A DNA stretch of 64,000 nucleotides from Nymphaea colorata (GCF_008831285.2 NC_045144.1:12131672-12195671); one strand, 5' to 3'; positions 33,575 through 46,310 are shown, counted from the first letter of the stretch. The notes: generated from the letters alone by a model not told the origin. A program made the numbers and translations.

Positions 33575-34701
33575 CTGCAATAACAAGTGAAAAATCAAAT
33601 ATTCTCTCTTCAACAACAGGATGAGTACATGAAACTTAAAATTGATCATTGCAACATGCTAAATGGTTTTCTGTTTAATTTGTCTTACCAGTGCCAATAG
33701 GTAAGTTATGAAGGTAGTCCATAACTTAAATAAAAACAAAAGCTATCCACAATCCTTTCACAATCAAATAAAAACAAAAAATAAAACAGGCACATATGAC
33801 CTCTCAACATCCAACAAATGGACGGCGGTAGTAACCGTTCGCATTGAAAATTTTATTTTTTTTGGTCAAAAAATATGTTTCAGGTATTGATTCAGGTAAT
33901 AGGGACCCCCTTTATGAATAAGAAAGTACGATACAGAGTTTCACATAAAAGGACCCATTCCAAATCTACATGCATGGTCTGCTCCCATTATTATGTAGAC
34001 ATGTCATTCTTTGCTTGACATAATGAGCCAGATAAGACACGAAGGGTCTGGGGTTTGATTGGGAAAGGAGGTTGGCGCTTGCATTAGTGTAATGTTTTCA
34101 ACCTAAGATGTACGAAAGGAAGCCATCACCCTTCCCTCCCCTCGCTATAAAGCGCACCAAATAACGAACCGGTCGAGATCGCCATCATCACGATTCCGGA
34201 TGGTAGGAGATGATCGCCCCAGCAAACACAACAAAATGTGAGGGCGAAGTAAACTAATATGCCTGTCATGTTTTTTTTAACTGAAAAAATCAAGCAGCAA
34301 TGAAACAATGTCTACCTACAATAAAAAATGGAGAAGCTCTCTCTCTCTCTCTCTCTTTTTCTCTCTCTTATTTTTTTTGGAAGCACGGTGCGGCCGGTGC
34401 CACTCATCCCTGTCAACATCACCACCGCTACCATGCCCACTGGATTATCAAAGGCGGGAGGTTCCTCGTAGCTCAGCACAATCGTTGGACTACTGCCTAT
34501 CAATCCAACAAAAAGCTTTCCTATCTGTTGGAGCAAGAGTAGTTGCAACGGAAAGTAGGCCTGAAGCGAGTCGTCTTTTGTGCAATATGTTCACCAGTGG
34601 CTCTAGATTGCAAGCTTTGAAGTAGCAACAGTTCCTTGTTGAAAAGTAGCAAAGCAAGAAGAAGAAGAGGAAGAAGAAGATGAAGGAGAACAAGAAAGGA
34701 G
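33575..34701. other. Permease-fragment flank, unassigned, with a (CT)n tract
   Basis: A (CT)n microsatellite lies at 34335-34368. Minus-strand frames at 34308-34126 and 34548-34312 (the latter containing SSPTIVLSYEEPPAFDNPVG and then MVAVVMLTG) look more protein-like than average, but I cannot assign them to a family. They could be exons of a dead gene. Confidence 0.35.
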
Positions 34702-34931
34702 TGTCACGGGTTTCCTTCCGACTTGTTTATGTTAAACAATTGATCAATTTTTCTAAACTGAAAGTTGCTGGGCTTAAATAGAACAATCCTTTAGGTTTCC
34801 CCATAGCCCAACGAGCAGTTAGCATGAGATATTTTAGGAAAAACTTGATAAAGATTGGCTCCCAAGTTAATCTCGTAATTGCTAAGCAGTTACGAGATAT
34901 CTGGATATGGTTCAATGGCCACTATCCAACA
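34702..34931 (-). repeat. 3' LTR of the minus-strand Copia element
   Basis: About 230 bp, from TGTTGGATAG (at 34931) to CCCGTGACA (at 34702) on the minus strand. It is preceded by the tract GGCCAAGTGGAAGA, a plausible polypurine tract. No matching 5' copy is in the window. Confidence 0.7.
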
Positions 34932-35482
34932 TCTTCCACTTGGCCATGAGACAGCCAGTTGCTTCCACTATATGTGGGCTTTCTCATTTAATTAATTACG
35001 TGGTTTTCCATAATGAGTTTACCCATCGTAACTTAAACTTCGTACAAGGTTTACAGTGAGGTTTTCCATTCAATGGTTTTTCCTTTGCAACATTTCAAAT
35101 ATATCTTAACCCCATGTGGGCTACATCTTTGAAAACAAGTCTTCAGATATTCTCTTAGTTAAGGTATCAACTACCATATCATTGGTAGGCAAGTAATCAA
35201 CCGAGATTTCATTTTTTTTCGATCATTTCATGAACATAATGGTATTTTACCATTATATGTTTACTCTTTGAGCTAATAGATCCATTCTTCATAAGAGATA
35301 TTGTTGTCTGAATTTCAAGTCTTTCAAAAACCAATTTATTCAGACAACAAAAGTAGTTACATCATTACATGCTACATACTCTGTTCCTTGAGTATGTTGA
35401 GTAACACATCCATGTTTCTTACAGGACCAGGCTATCGCTCCACCTCCAAAGAGGAATACATATCTAGAAGTAGATTTACTAT
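34932..35482 (-). pseudogene. Copia RNase H, distal part
   Basis: The minus strand resumes with KSTSRYVFLFGGGAIAWSC, then GTEYVAC, the catalytic Glu region of Copia RNase H. Later, after frameshifts, comes HIMVKYHYVHEMIE and TNDMVVDTLTK (the ADxLTK block in other elements). A stop follows VVTTF-type sequence near 35345. Degenerate. Confidence 0.75.
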
Positions 35483-35737
35483 TGTTGAAGTATGTTAGAT
35501 GGGTCTCGGGACCGGGTCCGGATCCGGATCTGATCCAGCTTGTAGCCCTTGTTGGGCATTATTTAAGTCGTGTAACCATAATCCTTAAGGTGTGAATGAA
35601 AGACTAAGGAGAGAGAGAGTCTGGCGGCTAGTGGGCACCGGCTCCTCCTCATTCGTGGTTTTTTTCCTCTTGTTGAGGGTTTTCCACGTTACATCGTGAT
35701 CGTTGTTTTTCTTCCTCTTCTTGTTCGTGTTTCTACA
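35483..35737 (+). repeat. 5' LTR of the nested Copia element
   Basis: 255 bp, TGTTGAAG...TTTCTACA. The first 60 bases include a GGATCC-rich patch with an extra GGATCT copy absent from the 3' LTR. Confidence 0.93.
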
Positions 35738-35749
35738 TGGTATCAGAGC
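35738..35749 (+). other. PBS of the nested Copia element
   Basis: TGGTATCAGAGC, an exact initiator-tRNA-Met complement, with no spacer after the LTR. Confidence 0.93.
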
Positions 35750-36680
35750 CGACGAGTTTGGGAAATTTTTAGGGGTTGTGAAGTTCCAACCCTAATATCT
35801 CTCACCACTACCACCGCCACCACTGCAGCAGCCACCGCCGCCGCTGTACCCAATACCACCGTCACTGCCGCCGCTGTACCCAATACCACCGTCGCTGTTT
35901 CCGCCGCCGCCGGTGTCACCCTTTGCGCCATCGCCATCGCAGCCACTCTTGCGGCGTCGCTTTTGCGTTGTTGACCGTCGCCGTTACCGTTGTCCCTTGC
36001 GCCACTGCCTTTTTGCGCCGTCGTCTTGCTTCCCGGAGAAGAAGGAAGATATGCGTGCTTAGGCGCTTCCGAGGCTTGTCTCCTCCTATTCACGTCACTT
36101 CCTAGGGGTCTTTTGCAAATCCGGTGAAGTGCATCCGCCTCTTACCTGCAATATATTGCTTGGTTGATCTTTGATTCCATCTTCTTGTTTTTTTTGGCGC
36201 CCACCGTGCAAGAAGAGGTGGCTGGTCTGTGACTTGGTAGAGGACGTAAAGGAGGAGAGGAGCATAACTTGAGGATTGCCTCAACGTCTGCCGGCGCTCC
36301 GGCGATCGCATCCTCCTTTCCTTACAAAAGACCGGGGTTAAATTGGCCTTATGGGTGAAGGCTTTCCTCATCTCGAAGTTGGTTTCCTAGTCACTTCTAT
36401 ACCTTGATACTTGCTGGGTTTTGCCTCTTGAATCTTGATTCCAGCAAGGAGAACGTGTGGCGCAACCTCTACCCATGGGAGATTGCAGCCCGAGAGAGAG
36501 AAGGAACCGCTTCCGTCGAGCGACATCGACGATCGTTTCCCCCAATCGACATTCCGTTCACTCTTGGGGTTGATTGGGAATCCGGTGAAGATATTACCTC
36601 TCTCTCTTTATCGTTCCTTTCTAGATAGAACTTGATTTTTCTCTCGTTCTTGTGATTCTATCCAAGGATATTACTGCCCG
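35750..36680 (+). other. Gag-less leader of the nested Copia element
   Basis: Where gag should lie there is a stretch with (CCACCG)-type repeats and a 30-bp tandem duplication around 35844-35903 (core GCTGTACCCAATACCACCGT), followed by other GC-rich sequence. Frames here encode Ala/Thr-rich low-complexity peptides without a gag domain or zinc knuckle. Confidence 0.6.
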
Positions 36681-39600
36681 TTGGTGCTCTCCGTTGTCAC
36701 CGGTGCCTCTCTTGTTGTATCGCTGCTCGTGCCTCCTGTTGGACTATATGTGATTATGGCAGCTTCTTTATCTACAGACGTGATGGCGGATTGCCGTATG
36801 GGGGAGTGGATCATTGACAGTGGCGCTACTCACCATATGACCGGCGATCCTAAGGTCTTTCATGGGTATAAGCTTTCATTAGGAAAGGATCGTGTTTCTC
36901 TTGCCGATGGTTCATCTATCTCTGTGGCTGGAAAAGGGAGTCTCCCACTTTTGAACAAGTTCTTAGTCCACAATGCTCTACATGTTCCTCATATTCCCTT
37001 GAATATCTTGTCGGTTAGCAAGATCACGAAGGAGTTAAATTGCGAACTTATATTTTTCGCTGATCGCTGTGTTATGCAGGACTTGGTGATAGGGAAGAGG
37101 ATTTGGATTGGTCTAGCTTCTGACGGGCTCTATCGTTTACCTATGCATGCTGCTCAGGCTCTCATGATGGCAGTCAGCCAAGCCACGAAGAATAGAGAGG
37201 ACTCCCTTCAGTTGCTTCTACGTTGGCATGAGCGCCTTGGACACTTGCCTTTTGGCCTTCTTAGACAGTTGTTTCCTGATATATGTTCAAGGTTAGATAT
37301 GACTATGGTGTCTTGTGATGTCTGTCACCTGGCCAAACATGTTAGGGCTTCATACCCTTTGTCCAACCATCGGTCTAATGAGGTATTTGCCATGATTCAT
37401 TCTGATGTGTGGGGGTCTGCAGGGATTCCTTTTTGTCATGGTTTTCAATATTTTATCACCTTTATAGATGATTATTCTCGTAACAATATTGTCTACTTGC
37501 TGAAAGACCGTAGTGAAGTTCCTACTGTCATAGAGACTTTCATTGCTTATATGGAAACTCAATATGGAGCAACTGTTAAGACATTTCGATCTGACAATGC
37601 TCGAGAGTATATGTGCCAGTCTGTTGATAGTTTCTTTCAAAAAAATGGAATTGTTCATGAGACTTCCTGTAGTTATATCCCTCCTCAAAATGGAGTTGCT
37701 GAACGAAAAAATCGTCAGTTATTGAATATGACTCGGGCTCTTCTTTTTCAACATCATGTTCCAAAAAAGTATCGGGGGGATGCTGTGCTGACCAGTGCGT
37801 ATCTTATAAACCGGTTGCCTAGTCGTGTGTTGAATGGGAAGACGCCTCATTCTCTATTACCGGGGAGTCGTGAACCTTTCTCTCTTCCACTCAGAGTTTT
37901 TGGTTGTGTTTGCTTTATTCACAATCATAGTCCTCACATTAAAAAGCTTGATCCAAGATCTATTAAGGGCATTTTTTTTAGGGTATTCTCCCACTCCAAA
38001 AGGGTACAAGTGTCGAGACCCTTCCACTGGTCGGGCCTATGTTACCAAATATGTCACTTTCCTTGAACATGTTTCCTATTTTGGTGAGAATCCTCTTCAG
38101 GGGGAGTACTCTATGTCACAGGAAGAGTATTCTCCGAGTCAGGAAATTCAGTTTACAGATTTTTTGGACTACAAGCGTGACTCCTTTGGTCCATCTAGTG
38201 AGGTGCATGAACAGGAGAAAAATGGTCCATCTAGTGAGGTGCATGAACAGGAGAAAAATGGAGAGTGTTCCACTGAGGCAGAAGAGAAGTGCAATCGTCT
38301 ATTTGGGCAAGTTTACTCTAGGCGAAGAGGTTGTACAGATGAGATGACAGGTGGTGAGAATTCTACTCCCAATCCAATTAGTCCTTCCCTGGATGACCAA
38401 GTCGTGCACAGAAGCAACCTGTTGAAGAAGAGATTCAGACTGTTGCTTCTAGTGAAGAGCTTCCCATCGCCCTGCGAAAGGGTGTCAGGTCATGTACTCA
38501 ACATCCTATTGGTAACTTTGTTTCATATTCTAGACTGAGCAAGGACTACAAATACTTTGTATCTTCTCTTTCTTTGACTATGATTCCCAGGAATGTTGTT
38601 GAGGCTCAGAGTGATCCTAAGTGGACTTATGCAATGCAAGAAGAGATGGAAGCCTTGCGAAGAAACATGACATGGGAAGTTGTAAAGATTCCTGAGGCGG
38701 CTCACTTGGTTGGATCTAAGTGGGTCTACACCATCAAGTACAAACTAGATGGGAGTGTTGAAAGATACAAAGCTTGTTTTGTGGCCAAGGGGTTTAATCA
38801 GAAATATGAGATTGATTATTTGGAGACCTTTGCTCCTGTTGCGAAGATGAAGACTGTCAGAGTCATTATCTCTTTAGCTGTGATGAAAGAGTGGAAGATG
38901 TACCAACTTGATGTCAAGAACGCATTTCTCAATGGAGACCTTGAAGAGGAAGTATATATGTGTATGCCTCCAGGATATGAGGAACCTGGAAAATGTTGCA
39001 AGCTAAGGAAAGCTTTATATGGGCTCAAGCAATCTCCTCGAGCATGGTTTGAACGACTCAGACTTGTCATGAGACAATGTGGATACCATCAAAGGAATGG
39101 AGATCATACACTCTTTGTGAAGAGAAATGAGCAAAAGGTTACTATTTTGTTGGTATATGTTGATGATATGATTGTCATAGGTGATGATGAAGATGAAATA
39201 ATGAAGTTAAAGAAACTGTTGGCGATTGAGTTTGATCTTAAGGACCTTGGTAAGTTGAAATACTTTCTTGGCATAGAAATTACTAGGTTTGGGACTAGCC
39301 TTGTGCTAAATCAACGGAAGTACACTCTAGATTTGTTAAAGGAGACTGGGACACTAGGGTGTAGACCAGCTTTTACTCCTCTAGATGCTGGCCATAAGCT
39401 AAGTCTTAGAGACGGGGAGCCACTCTGTGAAGAGGCAAAAAGAAGATATCAATGTCTTGTAGGGAAGTTAATTTATCTTACTCTCACTAGACCTGATATT
39501 ACCTTTGCTGTGAATGTGATGAGCCAGTTCATGCATGCTCCTACGGATGCCCACTTGAAGGTTGTTGACAGGATCTTGTGCTACGTCTCTTATATGTCAA

Positions 39601-40108
39601 GCAAGACACTCTTGGGATTGAAGGTTATTCAGATGCAGACTGGACAGACTATATTGATACTAGGAGGTCCACCTCTGGCTATTGTATTTATTTGAGAGGA
39701 AATCTCATAGTGTGGAGAAGTCAAAGGCAAGATGTTTGTTCGCATTCCAGTGCTGAAGCAGAATATAGAGCTGTTGCTATGGGAGTTTCTGAGCTTTTGT
39801 GGCTGAAAGTATTGTTGACTGATATTGGTATAAAGGTTGAAGAACCAATAAAGATGTATTGCGATAACAAGTCCGCAATTAACTTGGCCAACAACCCTGT
39901 GCTTCATGACAGAACAAAGCATGTTGAGATTGACCAGCATTTCATTCGAGAGAGAATTGATGCTAAAGAACTTGTACTTCCTTACATGAGATCTGAAGAC
40001 CAAACAGCTGATGTTCTGACGAAGGCTTTATGTTCGACCTCATTTGAGAGAAATGTATCCAAGTTGGGCATGTTTGATATGTATGCCCAACTTGAGGGGG
40101 AGTGTTGA
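36681..40108 (+). pseudogene. Copia Pol polyprotein (protease, integrase, RT, RNase H), frameshifted
   Basis: Protease DSGATHHMTG at about 36820. GAG-pre-integrase RWHERLGHLPFGLL with the C-x-x-C block (37222-37340). Integrase core with [10 protein letters not shown] (37456), FRSDNAREY (37590) and PPQNGVAERKNRQ (37680). RT from 38574: VYTIKYKLDGSVERYKA, VKNAFLNGDLEEEVY, LYGLKQSPRAW and intact catalytic YVDDM (39160). RNase H: GYSDADW, SSAEAEYRAVA, DNKSAINLA, ADVLTKAL; the stop lies in the 3' LTR. Frameshifts: an eighth T in the run at about 37972, one near 38408, and a small deletion near 39600. A 36-bp tandem duplication encodes GPSSEVHEQEKN twice (38188-38259). Otherwise well preserved. Confidence 0.92.
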
Positions 40109-40351
40109 AGTATGTTAGATGGGTCTCGGGACCGGGTCCGGATCCGATCCAGCTTGTAGCCCTTGTTGGGCATTATTTAAGTCGTGTAACCCTAATCCTT
40201 AAGGTGTGAATGAAAGACTAAGAAGAGAGAGAGTCTGGTGGCTAGTGGGCACCGACTCCTCCTCATTCGTGGTTTTTTCCCTCTTGTTGAGGGTTTTCCA
40301 CGTTACATCGTGATCGTTGTTTCTCTTCCTCTTCTTGTTCGTGTTTCTACA
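40103..40351 (+). repeat. 3' LTR of the nested Copia element
   Basis: 249 bp, the twin of 35483-35737. It directly follows the purine tract and is followed by ACTAT. Confidence 0.93.
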
Positions 40352-41480
40352 ACTATCATCTTTGCATCCTGCAAAATCTGCATCGGAATAGTCAACGAAA
40401 GTTAGTTCATCGGCTTGATAGGACAATTTCAGTCCTTTTGTTTCTTTAATGTATCGAAAAATTCTCTTAACTGGTTGCCAGTGAGGCCAACTGAGATTAC
40501 TTTGATAACGACTCACCAAACAGATAGAAAAACTTATATATGGTCTGGTATAAAGCATTAAATACATCAGACTACCAACAACTTATGCATATGAAACGTT
40601 TAATTTTTGTTGTCCTTCACGATGACAATCACTCCTGCTTAAATTTGCTCCTTTTGCTATAGGAGTCATAATTAGTTTACAGTCTAGCATTCGAAATTTC
40701 TTCAAGATATAATCTATTTCTCATTTTTGACTTAAACTTGTAATTCTCGAGTCATCTTTGTTCCAAATATATTGGATGTTTCGCCCAAGTCCTTCATTTC
40801 AAAGTTCTTGTTCAACCAAGTCTTTGTTTTGAATATCATGTCATTATTATTTCCTGTTAATAGAATGTCATCGACATATAATGATAGGATGCAGAAAAGG
40901 CTCTCACTTTTCCAAACATAAACACAATGGTTTAGTTGATTTACTACGAACCCAAGTTTTGTAATTGCTTTATGAAAAACAACATACCACTGTCTAGGCG
41001 ACTGCTTCAATCTGTACAATGATTTATTCAGCTTGTATACTTTGTCTTCTTTTTCTTTGATGTCATACCCTGGTGGTTGAGTCATATATATAGTTTCCTT
41101 CAACTCACCATTCAGGAATGCAGTTTTCATATCCATATGACAAATATACAAGCCATAGAATGCAGCGATAACCAAAATTATTCTAATTGATGCAAACTTT
41201 GCAACTGATGAATAGATCTCTAAGTAATCAATTTCTTCCTTTTGAAAAAAAACTTTTGCCACCAGTCTAGCTTTGAATTTTTCGACTGACCCGTCAGCTT
41301 TATACTTCTTCCTTAATACCCATTTACACCCAACAAGTCTTCTATCATTCGGAAGATCTACTAATTCATAAACTTTATTCTTTTCTATGGATTCAATTTC
41401 TTCATCCATAGCATTTATCCAATCTGACAATTCATGAGAGTTTATGACTTCATTATATGTTAGATTATCAGACATTTCGT
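40352..41480 (-). pseudogene. Copia RT and proximal RNase H (minus-strand element)
   Basis: RT at 41475-40732 carries VDLPNDRRLVGCKWV, VEKFKARLVAK, MDMKTAFLNGELKETIYM, LYRLKQSPRQWY and the catalytic block YVDDILLTGN. The continuation 40567-40357 has RPYISFSICLVSRYQ and YSDADFAGCKDD of RNase H, where the nested element begins. A frameshift and stops lie at about 40740-40570. Confidence 0.85.
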
Positions 41481-41539
41481 CAATATCTGCTAAATAGCAT
41501 AGCTCTTCTGCAAGATATATATAGTAATCATTTAAATAT

Positions 41540-41750
41540 GAAGGAGTAGCTCTAAGTTTTTTTATGACTTGTCAATGTCTGAGATGACGAGGTACTCGGA
41601 TCAATTGGTTCATTACCTAATTGATCTTCAGTCGGTTCATTACCAAACTGTTCCTCAGATGATTCTTGCTCAGTTGGTTCATTACCAAACTCATCTTCAG
41701 TCGGTTCCTTATCAGACTGTTCTTCTGAATGAATCAAATCATCTAGTATA
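41540..41750 (-). repeat. Coding tandem repeat in the integrase-RT linker
   Basis: The minus-strand frame has repeated acidic units of the form FGNEPTE(D/Q)... with spacing of roughly 36 bases (41735-41590). This is in the variable linker between integrase and RT of the minus-strand Copia Pol. Confidence 0.6.
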
Positions 41751-42249
41751 TCATTTTGCTATTCAATTGATCAATATCTTTACTATTGAGTACTTCTAAA
41801 AATTTTACATATCTATTTTCTATAAGTCCCATAGACGAATGATATAATCTGTAGCCCTTGGATCCTTTTGGATGTCCAATAAATAAACATCTTACTGATT
41901 TGTTATCTAGTTTATCCATTTTTTAGATCTATAAATTTTACATGTGCTACAGATCCCCATCTCCAAAGATGTCTCAGATATAGTTTTACACCAGTCCATC
42001 TCTCATAAAGAGTGGTTGGGACTTATTTGCAGGACACTCGATTTATTGTATACATAGCAGTTAACAGAACTTCACCCCAAAATACTTTTGGTAATTATGC
42101 ACCAGCCAATATGGATCTCACCATGTTCAAGAGGGTTTTGTTACACATCTCAACCACACCATTCTGTTGTGGTGTTCTAGGCATTGTCTTTTGCTTATTA
42201 ATTCCAAGGTCTTTATAGTATTCGATGAATTCATTAGAAGTGTATTCTC

Positions 42250-42850
42250 CTCCTCGATCAGACCTTATAACTTGATATATCTCTCAAGTTGTATCTCGAC
42301 TTCAGATTTATATTCCTTGAATTTCTCAAGTACTTCTGACTTGTATTTAATCAAATAAATGTAGCCAAATCTTGATAAGTCATCAATAAATGTTATGAAG
42401 TATAACTTGCCACTACGAGTTTGGACTCTGAAAGGTCCACAGATATCAATACGGATTATTTCTAATAGTTCAGTGGCCTGAATTACTTCAGACAGAAATG
42501 GTTTCCTTGCCATCTTTCTGTACACACACGACTCGCATTTCACGAAATCATTTATATTTATGTCAGGTATTAAACCTTGTTGCGCTAGAGTCTTCATCAT
42601 TTTGATGCTTACATGACTTAATCATTCATGCCATAAGGTTGTACTCATACTCATTGCACAGTCGAAATAAGCAGAACTTAAAAGCTTTATTCATATCATT
42701 AAGTTTGAACATGCTATGTCCTTTTACATATTTTCCATCGAACATAGTCCTCCTATGTTTTTCCACTATTACCTTTCTTGGAACAAAACAAACTTCAAAA
42801 TCTTTCCTAGTCAGTGCAGGAACAGACACCAAGTTCCTCTTCATGGAGGG
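42250..42850 (-). pseudogene. Copia integrase (minus-strand element)
   Basis: Frame 42600-42265 has CESCVYRKMARKPF, then [28 protein letters not shown] and an LE-rich helix, which is the integrase zinc-binding and N-terminal core. Frame 42844-42626 is the protease-integrase linker (RNLVSVPAL). A stop and frameshifts interrupt. The distal core toward 41900 is recognisable (SVYNQNGVVE-type block near 42165) but broken. Confidence 0.75.
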
Positions 42851-42939
42851 GACTCACAAAACCTCGTTAAGAACGACACCGGTACCCCCAACATTCAATC
42901 GATATGCCCAAATTCCCATGACATCACAATACGAGTTAT

Positions 42940-43240
42940 TTTCCATGTAGACCTAGTGAGTTCCCGGACTCAATTCTTCCATGAGAATCATGTCTTCCTT
43001 TGTCTTTGCAATGTGACTAGTAGCTCCTGAATCAACCCACCAACCAGTCAAATCTTCATCTGCGAATAAACATTCTGGCACCACACAGATGACCTCTCTG
43101 TCAGAGTCCCCTTGTGGCTTCCTTCTGTTGTTGTTGCCCTAACCATTGTTGTCTTTCTTATTCAAAAATTTTGTCTTGCAGTTTTTCTTGATATGTCTAG
43201 GCTTTCCGCATCTGTAGCATTTCACTATAGTTCCTTGAGA
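42940..43240 (-). pseudogene. Copia zinc knuckle and protease (minus-strand element)
   Basis: The minus strand encodes CYRCGKPRHIKKNC (43225-43184), a C-x2-C-x4-H-x4-C nucleocapsid knuckle, then a linker, then WWVDSGATSHI (about 43045-43015), the Copia protease active site. The gag N-terminal part is not found beyond about 43400. Confidence 0.8.
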
Positions 43241-43400
43241 TTTCTTAGTACCTACAAAATTGCCCTTAAACTTGCCATCGTTTCGTTTTTTGAATTGTTT
43301 GGGTATTACAGGTACATGACTACTAACAGGTTTTTTCTAGATTGTCATCAGTTCAGCATTCTTTCTCTTGGCCAGGTGTTGTTGTTGAATAACTAACTGT

Positions 43401-45837
43401 ATGAGAAGCTTTTATTTATGTGGTGTAGTTTTGAGAAAATGTTGAACATTTGATGTTTCAAGATTTTGAGAAAGTTTTGAAGAATCTTTTGAGAGTGTAA
43501 AACATTTTGATTTGAGAAATTTTGAATTGAGAAATCTTTATAAATATCATTTGAAAAAATTTGAAGATCATCTTTTGAAATCATTTTAGTGTTCGCTTAA
43601 GAAGTTAAGTAGGTTTGAGATTTTGCTCTAATTCGGTTACTACTTAGTTAGAGTTTCAACTCATCTTGCTTAAGTTTTTTGGAGAAGTGACTGTGATCAT
43701 AAGTGATGTTAAGTGAGTATGAATACATGAATACATTAATCCTATATGATTAAAAGAGAATAATTCATTCCTACCATAACATTCATTTAAAAGCATTCCT
43801 ACCATAATATCCATCTAAGGTTTTGTTTTTACAATTGTCATAAATACTTTATGAAAAAAAAAAGTTTTTGAAAATAGAATGGGGTTGTAGACTATCAAGC
43901 ACGAATCCAATATTGGGTCATTACTTGAGTTTTAGTCTTAGTGAAGTCTGTAAATAAAAAGATCTTGGAAGAAAAATATGTTCAAAAGAATGGAAAAGAT
44001 AAAAACTTAATCACAAGAGAAATATAGAGAAAGAGAAAGAAAAAGAAAGAGATGTTGAAGATCACTAAATGAAATATTTTAAAAGATGGGAAGATACGTA
44101 TTTTTATATGTATGTATATATGTATAAGCTTTTGAAAATGAAGTTTTAATTTAAATAGAGAGGAAAAGAAAACTCTTAAAAGAAAGAGAGAAAGAAAAAA
44201 CGAGAAAGATGCACACATACGTGTACACATATACACATATATGAAATTTCAAAAGAAAAATGATATTAATTTGAAGAGAAATTGAGATTTTAGAGAGAGA
44301 GAGAGAGAATAGAACACATATATATATGAATTCTCATGTATATGAAAATTTATAAAAAAAAATGTAAAAGCATAGAAAGAGAAGGATGAAAAAAATCATC
44401 ATGTGCACATATACGTATATAACATGTATATACATATGTGCATTCATGAGATTAAAAATCAAGAAATAACTTAAATTATTCGACTTCAAGTTTTATGTAG
44501 GACGGAGGGGAGCTTGGGCTCATGTAAGAGCGTAAGCTAAGTCTCCAATGCCGCATTCGAGAGGGTTCTTACAAAAATATTTTGGAAAGCATGATTTCAA
44601 ATATTTTAGATATTAACATAAAATATCATTATTTTGTTTGTTACAAGGGAATATCTTCCACCCGTTGGGTATGAAAGAAATCAAACCGCATGATAAGGCT
44701 CGTTATGGTTCCTAATTGGATGATTAAAAGGGAAACTAAATGCAACATGAGGGTGCATATTAACATGTACATCTTCATGAGGGTTTTTCCAGGTTGGACA
44801 AATCTCATCCTAAAAAATTAACATAAGAATAAAGAGAAAATCTCAAACCATACTCTCATTCTCGCCGTGCATTCATAGATCAATAAGAAAAATTAAGCAA
44901 CTATGCATGAATAATATCTCAAAATAAAGTGGCATTCAAGAAAAAAGCTTCAATCATAAAATGAAATATTATCTCATCTTCTCATGCTTCCGGTGCACTC
45001 AAGAATAGCTTCTTGACTCTAAAAGGAAGATTTGAGAGCTATCTCATATGTCAATGGAGAGATGAAGAGAGAAAATAAGAAGAAGAAATAGAATGAGATA
45101 TTAGTCACATACCTCTAATGAGAATGATTTAGAAGATGAATTCTTAATTCGGAAGATCTTAGAGCGGTCGTTAGTGGCTAAGGATATTGACAGAAAATCA
45201 GTACCTTGAGAAGCAGCAAGGTTGGCAACACCGCTCGAACGTCTGTCACAACCAAAGAATAGCGGCAGCTTCCAAGGGCTAGAACTTCCTCCACAAAGCT
45301 CGGATTTGGATGCACCCAGGCTCATTGGATTCATGGGGATGTCGTCGAGTAAGCCAATGAGCCAACGACAAACTGAATTGGAAACGGGTCTGGGTGGCAG
45401 TGTATGCAGAACAAGGACTGGTTCTGCCGCTGTCTCTGGTTCTGCCGCTGTCTCTGGTTCTGCTTACTGGGTCTGTCGAAAACAGGGGCTGCAGCCAGAA
45501 AACAGGCCACTGGAAATCGAGAGATTTTGGCCGGCTCCGGCGTTGGATGGGGTAGAGCACCGGTTCATTGGAAGTGCAACTCCCAGACAATGCTGTCGGT
45601 TCAATTTCATGGCGAGAGGGCACTGGTGGAGATAATGCCAAATTATTGAAGCTGAAGTCTGAAGTCGGGTCGCCCTGTCTCTCTTGTTGTGGTTCAGCGT
45701 TCTACCGAAAGATAAGGTCAGCTTCACCACTCTACAAAATTCTACTCAGCTCAGATCTTCAGGTGCTATAGCTCGTTGGAAAGCTTGGAGAGTAAGAAGA
45801 TGAAGAGAAGTTATGGCCCTATGAATGGAAGTGTGTT
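43401..45837. other. AT-rich unassigned DNA, then a short GC-richer part
   Basis: 43400-45100 is AT-rich with GA/AT-rich simple sequence (for example (GA)n at 44295-44310) and no recognised coding domain. 45100-45837 is richer in GC and holds a tandem 18-bp repeat (CTGTCTCTGGTTCTGCCG, about 45431-45471). It is the left flank of the third Copia insertion. Frames of 120-137 codons lack recognisable motifs. Confidence 0.35.
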
Positions 45838-45842
45838 CTATG

Positions 45843-46310
45843 TGTAAGATCATTTGGTGGGCCGGCATATGTCTATGAGGAATTTCAGACATTATGGCTG
45901 TCTTAACGTAAATATCCGCTTAAGTGATTGCATTTTGGGATATTACGTCATTTTAGATGGTATGGGGTAATTTTGAAATGTATAGATACCAGTATGCAAT
46001 TACGGACTCTTTGATGGGTTGAATCCGTAATTGTCCTCATTATATAATGGTAGTGGTCCCTGGGGTCGTGTGAACAGTTGCTTTTGGTTTCTAGGGTTTT
46101 CTCTTCCCCATCTGAGAGAGACCTCACGCGCACTGCACGTACCTTGGAAGACCCTGCTGCGATCTTCCCGTGCACCAAATCAGATGGATTCAGGTACGCT
46201 TCCGCTTCAGTTTAAGGTTTCGTTTATTTCAATGATTTAGCATGAGCATGATCCTGTTTAGGGTATATACATTTGGTTTTGTATATGCGTTATGGGGAGA
46301 AATCCCAACA
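45843..46310 (+). repeat. 5' LTR of the third Copia element
   Basis: 468 bp, TGTAAGATCATTTGG...ATCCCAACA. A probable TATA-type promoter element (CATTATATAATGG, about 46038-46050) precedes the presumed transcript start. Confidence 0.93.

Larger units (their letters stand above)
35483..40351 (+). mobile_element. Complete nested Copia retrotransposon
   Basis: LTRs at 35483-35737 and 40103-40351. A perfect PBS directly follows the 5' LTR, a purine tract (TTGAGGGGGAG) precedes the 3' LTR, and the target duplication ACTAT lies on both sides (35478-35482 and 40352-40356). The LTRs differ at about seven bases plus a 6-bp indel, near 3%. Pol is complete in domain content but has three frameshifts, and no gag is recognisable in the 930-bp leader. 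Confidence 0.95.
34702..43400 (-). mobile_element. Minus-strand Copia retrotransposon, 5'-truncated, host of a nested Copia element
   Basis: The order on the minus strand is zinc knuckle (43232-43185), protease, integrase, RT, RNase H, polypurine tract and 3' LTR (34931-34702). The 5' LTR and gag N-terminus are missing: recognisable sequence stops near 43400. RNase H is split at 40352/35482 by a complete plus-strand Copia element, and its reading frame resumes cleanly after the target duplication is counted once. Confidence 0.85.
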
